Assembly: GCF_000020125.1 (NCBI RefSeq)
Contig: NC_010676.1
Location: 1,798,001 to 1,862,000 of the forward strand
Source of the DNA: Paraburkholderia phytofirmans PsJN
GTDB lineage: Bacteria; Pseudomonadota; Gammaproteobacteria; Burkholderiales; Burkholderiaceae
DNA: 64,000 nucleotides
Direction: 5' to 3'
In this document: positions 8,886-15,895 of the stretch, piece after piece
Layout of the letters: every line of letters starts with the position of its first letter
How positions within the stretch are numbered: position 1 is the stretch's first letter
Translations under genes and position numbers: made by a program
The notes under the pieces: generated by a model
What the model saw: the letters and a program-made list of their open reading frames with translations, nothing else
The model's database searches: none
Told to the model about the DNA's origin: nothing

Positions 8886-9734
8886 ATGCTGCTCACTTTC
8901 ACCGGCCGCCGCACCTGCTTGCGCAGTCGATGCATCGGCATACTGTTGGCCGGCCTATCCTGGCTGGCATTCACATTTGGTGTGCACGCGCAGACGCCGC
9001 CTCAACGGGTTCCCATACTCGTCTACCACCGCTTCGCCTCCTCCGTGAACGATTCCATGACCGTGCGCGTCTCGACGTTCAATGCACAGTTGCGATTTCT
9101 GCGTGAGCGCGGTTATCAGGTGGTACCGCTGCGGCAAGTCGTGAGCTGGTTGACCGATCCTTCCACAAAACTGCCGCCGCGGCCGATTGTCCTGACTGTC
9201 GACGACGGCCACCAGTCCGTCTTCAACGAGCTTCTGCCGATTGCGCAGCAGGAGCATCTGCCAATCACGCTCTTCATCTACCCTTCTGCGATTTCGAACG
9301 CTTCGTATGCGCTCACGTGGGATCAGGTGCGCAAGCTTAAGCAGACCGGTCTATTCGACGTCCAGTCGCACACATACTGGCATCCCAATTTCAATATCGA
9401 ACGGCGCCATCGCTCGGCCGCCGACTTCCAGCATTTCGTGCGGTCACAGCTCGACCTGTCGCGGCAGCGCATCGAAGCGGAGGTCGGCGGCCGGGTCGAC
9501 CTGCTGGCCTGGCCATTCGGCATTTGCGACGACGAACTGATGGCTCTGGCTGCCGGAGAGGGCTATATAGCCGCTTTTTCACTGGAACCGGGCAGCGTTT
9601 ATCGGCACTCGCGCATGCTCGCGTTGCCGCGCTTCCTGATGGTCGATTCTTACGGTGTCACAGGTCTCGCGCATCTGCTCGGCGAGCCGTCGCCACAGCC
9701 CGGATTGAGCTCGGATAGCGGTGGCGACCGATAA
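8886..9734 (+). CDS. Secreted polysaccharide deacetylase
   Basis: A 282-residue protein with an N-terminal signal peptide (about residues 1-36, ending GVHAQ) and a NodB/carbohydrate esterase 4 domain. Motifs include VPILVYHRFA, the metal-binding LTVDDGHQSV (first Asp pair), QSHTYWHPN (the H-x(3)-H pair) and LAWPFGICDDE. These enzymes remove N- or O-acetyl groups from cell-surface glycans such as peptidoglycan or poly-GlcNAc. An AAGGGA ribosome-binding site precedes the ATG at 8886; the frame extends upstream without a signal peptide. Its TAA overlaps the ATG of the next gene by one base, so the three genes to 13341 are translationally coupled. Confidence 0.85.
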   Translation: MLLTFTGRRTCLRSRCIGILLAGLSWLAFTFGVHAQTPPQRVPILVYHRFASSVNDSMTVRVSTFNAQLRFLRERGYQVVPLRQVVSWLTDPSTKLPPRPIVLTVDDGHQSVFNELLPIAQQEHLPITLFIYPSAISNASYALTWDQVRKLKQTGLFDVQSHTYWHPNFNIERRHRSAADFQHFVRSQLDLSRQRIEAEVGGRVDLLAWPFGICDDELMALAAGEGYIAAFSLEPGSVYRHSRMLALPRFLMVDSYGVTGLAHLLGEPSPQPGLSSDSGGDR

Positions 9735-10990
9735 TGCGCACACTTCCCTTCCTGCGCCATGTCGCTGTCGCGCTGACCATTCTGTCGACGGGCGTGACGG
9801 CCGGCGCCGCAACGGGCATCGTGATCGACGCGGCCACCGCCAAACCCGTAGCGCACGCGCTCGTTACAACGACTGCCGGCGTACAGCAAGCCGATGTCGA
9901 CGGGCAGTTCGAGTTCGACTCGTCCGTCTCCAGCGTCGGCGCCCGGGCGCCCGGCTATCTGCGCACGCAAGCCGATGTGACCGGCGAGACGCCGTTGACG
10001 CTCAAGCTCACGCCGTTTCGCCCCAAAGCCGTGTACCTGTCGGTATATGGCGTCGCAAGCCCGACGTTGCGCGAGGAGGCGCTCGCGCTTACGCAAACCA
10101 CGCCGATCAACGCACTGGTGATCGACGTCAAGGGCGACCGTGGTCTCACGCCTTATCACAGCGCCGCCCGCGACGCGGCCGGCGCTTCGGCGCGGCTACC
10201 TCGCCGCGAGCCATTGGTGCGGGACTTCCCGGCACTTCTCGCCGAGTTTCATCGCCGGCATCTTTACCTGATTGCACGGATCGTCGTGTTCAAGGACGAC
10301 CCGCTTGCCGATGCTCATCCGGCCTGGACCGTGCGCGATGCGGGCGGTCAACCGTGGCGCGACCGCGAGCATTTGCAGTGGCTCGATCCTTTTTCGCGCG
10401 AGGTGTGGCAGCACAATCTCGACGTCGCTGAGGAAGCCGCAAAAATGGGCTTCGACGAAATCCAGTTCGACTATGTCCGCTTTCCCGATGCAAGCGGCCT
10501 TCACTTCTCTCAAGCCAACACGCGAGTCAATCGCACAGCGGCGATCGTAGGTTTTTTGCAGGCGGCACGAGCGCGCCTCGCGCCCTACAACGTCTTTGTC
10601 GCGGCGGATATCTTCGGCTACGTCTGCTGGAACCTGGACGACACCGCGATCGGGCAACAGATCGAGCTGCTCGGCGCACCGCTCGACTACATCTCGCCGA
10701 TGCTATATCCCTCCGGCTTCACGTGGGGACTGCCGGGCTGTACCAATCCAGTAACGGATCCCGGCCAGATTGTGCGCCGCTCGCTTGCCGAGGCAGTGCG
10801 GCGCACGCACTTGCCAGGCGTGCGGTTTCGCCCATGGTTGCAGGCATTCCGCGACTATGCGTTCGACCACCGGGAATTCGACGCCGCGCAAATCCGCGCG
10901 CAGACCGCTGCCGCTGATGCCGTCGGCAGCGACGGATGGATGCTATGGAACCCGCGCAATCGCTACGACCCTGCAGATCTTCCGCAATGA
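9734..10990 (+). CDS. Exported DUF4015 putative glycoside hydrolase
   Basis: A 418-residue protein with a signal peptide (about 1-26), a short carboxypeptidase-regulatory-like beta domain (about 27-95: GIVIDAATAKPVAHALV, then DVDGQFEF), and the DUF4015 TIM-barrel-like domain (about 95-415). Supporting motifs are KAVYLSVYGVASP, NALVIDVKGDRG, FDEIQFDYVRFPDA, VFVAADIFGYVCW and DYISPMLYPSGF. The family is predicted to hydrolyse glycans; the conserved acidic residues in DEIQFDYVRFPD resemble a glycosidase active site, but no biochemistry is known to me. Starts by one-base overlap with the deacetylase and ends by four-base overlap (ATGA) with the next gene, implying a joint envelope-glycan role. 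Confidence 0.8.
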   Translation: MRTLPFLRHVAVALTILSTGVTAGAATGIVIDAATAKPVAHALVTTTAGVQQADVDGQFEFDSSVSSVGARAPGYLRTQADVTGETPLTLKLTPFRPKAVYLSVYGVASPTLREEALALTQTTPINALVIDVKGDRGLTPYHSAARDAAGASARLPRREPLVRDFPALLAEFHRRHLYLIARIVVFKDDPLADAHPAWTVRDAGGQPWRDREHLQWLDPFSREVWQHNLDVAEEAAKMGFDEIQFDYVRFPDASGLHFSQANTRVNRTAAIVGFLQAARARLAPYNVFVAADIFGYVCWNLDDTAIGQQIELLGAPLDYISPMLYPSGFTWGLPGCTNPVTDPGQIVRRSLAEAVRRTHLPGVRFRPWLQAFRDYAFDHREFDAAQIRAQTAAADAVGSDGWMLWNPRNRYDPADLPQ

Positions 10991-13341
10991 GAGGCCGGCC
11001 ACTGCGGGCCATCGTGCATGTGGTGGTGGCAATCGCACTGCTGCATCCGGTGGCCGACACGCGGGCCGCACCGCCAGACGCTCGAACACGCGCTGAATTT
11101 GCGCGCATCGTCACGGGGCAGATCGAAGCAGGCCGTCTGCCTGGCGCAGTGGTAATAACGGGTGACGCAAACGAAGTTCAATATCGCCAGGCTTTCGGCC
11201 GGCGCATGATCGAGCCGCATCAGGAGGCGATGACCGTCGACACGGTGTTCGATCTTGCCTCATTGACCAAAGTAATCGCGACCACGACGGCAATCATGCA
11301 GCTGGTCGACGCGGGGCGCATACAACTCGATGCGCCCGTCATGCGCTACTGGCCGGAGTTCGCCGCGCGCGGCAAGCAGGCGGTGACGGTGCGGCAGTTG
11401 CTCGCGCATACTTCCGGCCTGCAGGCGGATCTGAAATCGCGGCCTGCCAGCGATGGACGTGTGGGCGTGCTGAACGAGATCGCGCAGCAGCGGCTATACG
11501 CAGCGCCTGGTGAGCGTGTGATTTACAGCGATCTGAACTTCGCTGTGCTCGGCGAGCTTGTCGAACGAATAACGCATCAGCCGCTTGATATATATTGCGC
11601 CGAGCACATCTTCGTTCCACTCGGCATGCGGGACACCGGCTTCCGTCCCGACCCGGAACACGCGGCGCGCAGCGCCGCCACCACGGCGGGCCGCCGCGGT
11701 AAAGTGCATGATCCGCTGGCCACGTGGATGCAGGGCGTCGCCGGCAACGCGGGGCTCTTTTCAACGGCCGGGGATCTCGCCCGTTTCGCCCAGATGCTGC
11801 TCAATGGCGGCCTCAGTACGGCAACGCCGCCGGTACGCATTCTCTCTGCGTCGACTATCGCCACATTGGCGGTTGCCGCGTCACCGTTATCGGCCACGCC
11901 CTGGCGCGGTCTTGGCTGGGCGCTGACGAGTCCGCTAGTGTCGGACCGCGACCGGCTACCACCTGTGGGCGCGATTGAACATACCGGCTACACCGGCACC
12001 GGAATCTGGGTGGATTTCATCACGCGCCGTTTCGCCGTGATTCTCACGAACCGCGTTCACCCAGACGACAAAGGCGACGCGGGGCCACTGCGCGCGCAGA
12101 TCATCGCCGTGATGGCCAGTCAGGCGCCCCCACTCACACCGGCCGACATTCGTGCAGTGTTACCCGCCGCCGCACCCGCCATAGCCGCCGCAAGTCAGTT
12201 GCCGACTGCCACGGGGCCTGTGAAAAGTGGCCTCGACGTGCTCGAGGACCGGCAGTTCGCACCCCTGACCGGCCTACGCATCGGTCTTGTGACTAACCGT
12301 ACGGGCTTCGACGCGACAGGCAGGCGCACAATCGACGTGCTCGCTCGCGCACCAGGGGTGACACTCGCGGCCCTTTTCTCGCCGGAGCACGGCCTGAACT
12401 CCGACGTTGACGAACCCATCGGCGATTCACTCGATCCGGCGACCGGCCTGGTTGTGCACAGTCTCTACGGCAGCATGCGCTCTTTCCCCGCAGCTTCACT
12501 TGAAGGCATCGACGCGCTTGTCTTCGACATTCAGGATGCGGGCGTGCGCTTTTTCACCTACGAAACCACACTCGGCTACGCGCTCGAAGCCGCGGCCGCT
12601 CGAGGCATTCCGCTGTTCGTGCTCGATCGTCCGAATCCTCTGGGCGCAGACCGTTTCGGCGGTCCGGTGCTCGACGAAGGCCATGAATCCTTCACCGGTT
12701 ACTTTGCGCTCCCGCTTCAGCCAGGACTAACGGTCGGCGAGCTGGCGGCGCTCTTCAATCGCGAGCACCAAGTCGGCGCCGATCTGCGCGTCGTCCTCAT
12801 GATCAATTATCAGCGCTCGATGCGTTTTGCAGATACGGGATTAGGTTGGGTGCCACTGTCGCCCAATCTGCGGACACTCGCGCAAGTTGACCGATATCCG
12901 GAAGTCGCGATGATCGAAGCCGCCAATGTCAGCGTAGGCCGCGGCACGCCCATGCCGTTCGAAGTGGTCGGCGCGCCATGGATCAACGCAGCGGAGCTTG
13001 CGACCGCACTGAATGCGCTCCACCTGGGGGCACGTTTCGAAGCCGTCGACTTCGTGCCAACCGAGTCGACGTGGCGCGGCCGCTTATGCCACGGTGTGCG
13101 GATCGTGCGTGACGCGAACGCTTCGGCAGCGGGCGTCGGACGTCTGGGTCTCGGTCTGGCCGTAGCACTGCACGCGCTTTACCCCGGGCGCTTCGATGTA
13201 GACGCCACACGCGATGCAATCGGTTCGGGCGCAGTGTGGCAGGCACTGCGCGATGGGGCAAGCCTCGATCAGATCGAGCGTATCGCGACGGCTGAGAATA
13301 ACGCCTTCGCACCGTTGCGGGAAAAGTATTTGCGCTATTGA
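10987..13341 (+). CDS. Fusion of beta-lactamase-fold hydrolase and DUF1343/NamZ-like exo-muramidase
   Basis: A 784-residue exported protein (signal peptide to about residue 27, ending DTRAA). Residues about 35-390 form a class C beta-lactamase/AmiE-like domain: SxxK in FDLASLTKVIATT, the YSDLN tyrosine motif, and HTGYTG. Residues about 410-784 form a DUF1343 domain: GLRIGLVTNRTGFD, LFSPEHGLNSDVD, YGSMRS, VFDIQDAGVRFFTYETTLGY, DRPNPLGADRFGGPVLD and VGRGTPMPFEVVGAPW. DUF1343 includes B. subtilis NamZ (YbbC), an exo-N-acetylmuramidase; in Bacillus the neighbouring YbbE (AmiE) is a serine hydrolase/amidase. Here both activities appear fused, so the protein may strip peptide and MurNAc from peptidoglycan fragments in the periplasm. 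Its start overlaps the previous stop as ATGA. Confidence 0.85.
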   Translation: MRGRPLRAIVHVVVAIALLHPVADTRAAPPDARTRAEFARIVTGQIEAGRLPGAVVITGDANEVQYRQAFGRRMIEPHQEAMTVDTVFDLASLTKVIATTTAIMQLVDAGRIQLDAPVMRYWPEFAARGKQAVTVRQLLAHTSGLQADLKSRPASDGRVGVLNEIAQQRLYAAPGERVIYSDLNFAVLGELVERITHQPLDIYCAEHIFVPLGMRDTGFRPDPEHAARSAATTAGRRGKVHDPLATWMQGVAGNAGLFSTAGDLARFAQMLLNGGLSTATPPVRILSASTIATLAVAASPLSATPWRGLGWALTSPLVSDRDRLPPVGAIEHTGYTGTGIWVDFITRRFAVILTNRVHPDDKGDAGPLRAQIIAVMASQAPPLTPADIRAVLPAAAPAIAAASQLPTATGPVKSGLDVLEDRQFAPLTGLRIGLVTNRTGFDATGRRTIDVLARAPGVTLAALFSPEHGLNSDVDEPIGDSLDPATGLVVHSLYGSMRSFPAASLEGIDALVFDIQDAGVRFFTYETTLGYALEAAAARGIPLFVLDRPNPLGADRFGGPVLDEGHESFTGYFALPLQPGLTVGELAALFNREHQVGADLRVVLMINYQRSMRFADTGLGWVPLSPNLRTLAQVDRYPEVAMIEAANVSVGRGTPMPFEVVGAPWINAAELATALNALHLGARFEAVDFVPTESTWRGRLCHGVRIVRDANASAAGVGRLGLGLAVALHALYPGRFDVDATRDAIGSGAVWQALRDGASLDQIERIATAENNAFAPLREKYLRY

Positions 13342-13399
13342 CTGCCAGAAGTCCGGCCCGCTTTGGATTGGCACCACAAGAACCGCGGGGGGTGAATCG

Positions 13400-13972
13400 C
13401 TACCGTGGCACAGTCGTGACAATCATATTGAACAGCTTATCCAAATCTTCTTCAAGCTTGACTCCGTCAAACGGGTCGCGGTTCGCACCGAACGCAGCGT
13501 CGAGTTCGTCCCAGTCATCTTTCGTGAGAAATCGCCGGGCAGCGGGCAAGATCAGATCTTCCTCCATTCGCCTGTGATCAGACGAGAAATTTGCGTACTC
13601 ATCCACCAGACACTTGAGCGACGCGCACGTAGTGCCTCCGCCCAACTCGTAACGAGTCAGCGCGTGTTCCAGTTTCCGTACCTGTATATCACCCTGAACA
13701 TGTTGGCCTTCGAGTTTGTCGATGACCTCATCGAGTTCATGCGTACGTTCCCGCAACCGGACAAAAAGGAACCGATCCTCTTTCGGATGATGAACCTGCT
13801 GCGGATATTCGCGGATGTAATAAAGCATGGCTCGGAGTATGACGAGGTCCTGTGTACCACTCCCTATTTCCAGCGTGCTGACGAACTCCTGCATTCCCCG
13901 GTTCACAGTCGCCAACTGCTCATGCTCTCTCAGAATCACCTCAACGGCGCCTCGCCGCCCCCATGCAGACAT
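13400..13972 (-). CDS. Hemerythrin-domain protein
   Basis: A 190-residue cytoplasmic protein with a hemerythrin-like four-helix bundle. Candidate di-iron ligands are seen in ILREHEQLATV, YPQQVHHPKEDRFLF, KLEGQHVQGD and SSDHRRMEEDLILPAA (His and Glu residues in the expected order). Such proteins bind a di-iron centre and are linked to oxygen or nitric-oxide sensing or storage. The ATG at 13972 follows a GAGGAG ribosome-binding stretch; the frame extends to 14011 without one. It is convergent with the envelope operon and fits the low-oxygen theme of this block. Confidence 0.85.
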   Translation of the reverse strand: MSAWGRRGAVEVILREHEQLATVNRGMQEFVSTLEIGSGTQDLVILRAMLYYIREYPQQVHHPKEDRFLFVRLRERTHELDEVIDKLEGQHVQGDIQVRKLEHALTRYELGGGTTCASLKCLVDEYANFSSDHRRMEEDLILPAARRFLTKDDWDELDAAFGANRDPFDGVKLEEDLDKLFNMIVTTVPR

Positions 13973-14152
13973 TTCAATCTCCTCTGCTGTAGATACCCGA
14001 CGAGAAAGCAATCAAACAATTGAAGCGCGGCTCGTTGCCCAGCGTCAGGCAGACCACGCGCCGATTAATGCGGGAGTAGATCACATGCAATGCGTTGGTT
14101 CGCAACTGCGCAACCAATCGCAACGTAGTTGCCCAATGTGGAGCATTCTGTC

Positions 14153-14440
14153 TCATACGTCTCCATGTACTTCGCTTATGATTTCGTAGCCGTCTTCAAC
14201 CACTCTCCAGTTGCTTACGCCGTACGCATGTTCAAACTCGTCAATTGTCCGTCTCACCTCGACAACACCAGTGACAACAGGGTCCCAGGACGGCAACCAG
14301 AGCGGCGACTCTACAGGGGAGTAACCATTGGATTGCCCGTTCAGGCGTGCACAGACAAGATGGGGCCGACCAAAGTGTCCCGCCTCATCATTTCGCGTGT
14401 TCTTGCGAGATCATCGCCGACCATCACCTCTTGCGTTCAT
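14153..14440 (-). pseudogene. Small unidentified gene broken by an in-frame TGA
   Basis: On the minus strand an ATG at 14440 opens a frame (MNARGDGRR), meets a TGA at 14411-14413, then continues in the same frame for 85 codons with protein-like composition (DEAGHFGRPHLVCARL, ESPLWLPSWDPVVTG, EFEHAYGVSNWRVVEDGYE) to a TGA at 14153. The part after the internal stop has no ATG, GTG or TTG near its beginning. The simplest reading is a nonsense mutation (CGA to TGA would fit the Arg-rich context) in a gene of about 95 codons. The family was not recognised. The surrounding gap (13973-14510) is lower in GC than its neighbours and shows nothing else. Confidence 0.4.
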
Positions 14441-14510
14441 TGGGCAGCTGCTCGGCAACTCAGGTCTCTCCATATCCCTCAGTCAGCAACAACGACGCGA
14501 CTTCAACAAG

Positions 14511-14813
14511 TCATGAACGTACAGCGACGGGAACAGCCGGTTCCAGTAGATATTCACCGGCTTCAATTTGCCTAGTAGCCTGACGCAGGCGGCGACCGTA
14601 AGAAGCCGTTGGGCCGCCACCTATGGCTACCGCAACGTTCACCGCGTCGAAAAGTTCGCTGCTCGTTGCGCCTGCACTTATGGCATCCGCCACATGATGG
14701 GCGATACATGTGTCCTCGCGAAGTGCGATCGCGATACCGAGTGCGATGAGTTTCTGCAACTTCAAGGGCTCTGCGCCGGATGCAAGCGCCCGTTCGAGTG
14801 AGTCGATATTCAT
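14511..14813 (-). CDS. Carboxymuconolactone decarboxylase (CMD/AhpD-like) family protein
   Basis: A 100-residue protein of the CMD fold: LQKLIALGIAIALREDTCIAHHVADAI carries the usual E-x(2)-C-x(2)-H-H helix (shown here as REDTCIAHHV), followed by SAGATSSELFDAVNVAVAIGGG and PTASYG. CMD proteins act as decarboxylases or peroxidase-partner disulfide reductases; only one Cys is present, so the two-Cys AhpD redox chemistry is not supported. The ATG at 14813 has a perfect AGGAGG ribosome-binding site, making it the start rather than 14984. An FNR-like box lies 201 bp upstream. Confidence 0.8.
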   Translation of the reverse strand: MNIDSLERALASGAEPLKLQKLIALGIAIALREDTCIAHHVADAISAGATSSELFDAVNVAVAIGGGPTASYGRRLRQATRQIEAGEYLLEPAVPVAVRS

Positions 14814-15240
14814 CGCGATACTCCTCCTGCGACTTGCCTGCGGGAATAGTGCTCCGCCTGGCGTACATTGCCGGTCTCGCATAATCAGCGGCGATTGCCA
14901 TATCTGACTATCTCCGCGCTCATCCGCTGCGGTCCGCCTACTGCCAAATAGTTGAGGGCATAAGCGGCGAAACTGTCCTTCCATCTCAGAGTAGATCAGA
15001 CAGATACCGCGACATTGAGGTACATCAATAATCCTCTAGCGCGTGAAAGCGTCCTTCAACGCGCCCAACCGATGCACATATGCAATCGAGTTATTGAGCC
15101 GAGACGCCTTTAGTTCGTGCGCAGCAGAGCCGTCTACGTCGTCGATCGTGCTGTTCGATTTACCGGGGATACAAGCTGATCTGCCCCTGGGACTCCATGC
15201 GCCCGCCTGGGTGATGCAAGCGACAGTTCAGCGGCGCTAG
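14814..15240. other. Non-coding gap upstream of the CMD gene
   Basis: No convincing gene was seen. A GTG-started 65-codon frame at 15043-15240 has no family resemblance. The gap holds one FNR-like box (15015-15028) and is otherwise unremarkable. Confidence 0.4.
15015..15028 (-). promoter_or_regulatory. FNR/ANR-like binding site
   Basis: TTGAGGTACATCAA has one mismatch to TTGAT-N4-ATCAA and keeps TTGA-N6-TCAA. It sits in the gap upstream of the minus-strand CMD gene and is the only coding start it could serve nearby. A weak TACTCT -10 candidate lies at 14988-14993 on the minus strand. Confidence 0.5.
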
Positions 15241-15861
15241 TCAAGTATGGGCATTTTTGCCCCGCTTGGGGCGCCTGAAGCGGAGCCTGTGCTCGCTAAG
15301 TGCAACGCTCCAGTCGATCCGCACCACGACGAAGACGAGGGACAGGAGTGCCAACTGGGTGAGAACGAAGTAGGCTCCCAGGTATCCTCCATCGAGATCC
15401 AGTTCCGGGTCCAGATACGAGTGTGCGACCTGTGCGAAATGTGTCCAGACCGCGTAGCTCGCGAGGCGTCCGAAGAAGAAAGGCACGCCGATTAACCACA
15501 GTCTTAGCCTCGTAAGCCCGTATGCGATGAACAGATAGTTCGATGGAAATGGACTGAATGCATACAGCAGCAGCGCACCGGCAGTCACCGCTTTCCTCTT
15601 TTCCAGCCAGACCTTCACGACATCAATGTTTTGCCGGTCGGCCTCACGCATTAGATGACCGCGTACGAGCCATGTGGAACATCGCGCAAGAATCAGACGC
15701 CCCATCGTGGCCGCACAGGCGGCAATTACGGCAAGCAGCAAGGGGTTCTGATCTGGCTGGTTGAATCCTATCCACGACATCGCCATCCACGTGGGAGGGG
15801 CGAAGGCCGGAATGACGTTGAGCAGCAAAATGGCTGCGAAGAGTAGCGCCATCATGATCAC
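15241..15861 (-). CDS. Small integral membrane protein, probably DedA/VTT-like
   Basis: A 206-residue protein with about five hydrophobic segments. It includes VIPAFAPPTWMAMSW, a central amphipathic RCSTWLVRGHLMREADRQN segment, and SPFPSNYLFIAYGLTRL, which resembles the re-entrant loop of SNARE-associated/VTT (TVP38/DedA-like) proteins. These act in lipid or membrane-potential homeostasis of the inner membrane; the assignment is tentative. GTG at 15861 is placed 8 bases after GGAG; ATG codons at 15855 and 15852 are alternatives. It follows the P-type ATPase gene by 34 bp on the same strand and is probably co-transcribed. Confidence 0.55.
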   Translation of the reverse strand: MIMMALLFAAILLLNVIPAFAPPTWMAMSWIGFNQPDQNPLLLAVIAACAATMGRLILARCSTWLVRGHLMREADRQNIDVVKVWLEKRKAVTAGALLLYAFSPFPSNYLFIAYGLTRLRLWLIGVPFFFGRLASYAVWTHFAQVAHSYLDPELDLDGGYLGAYFVLTQLALLSLVFVVVRIDWSVALSEHRLRFRRPKRGKNAHT

Positions 15862-15895
15862 AGAAACATCTCCGGTTTTCCTTCTATCTGCGGCT

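Noticed and set aside
14129..14575. 148-codon plus-strand ORF
   Set aside because: No family resemblance, and the opposite strand carries a more protein-like (broken) frame in the same place.
15043..15240. GTG-started 65-codon ORF before the DedA-like gene
   Set aside because: No ribosome-binding site or recognisable motif; the region looks like upstream control DNA with an FNR-like box.
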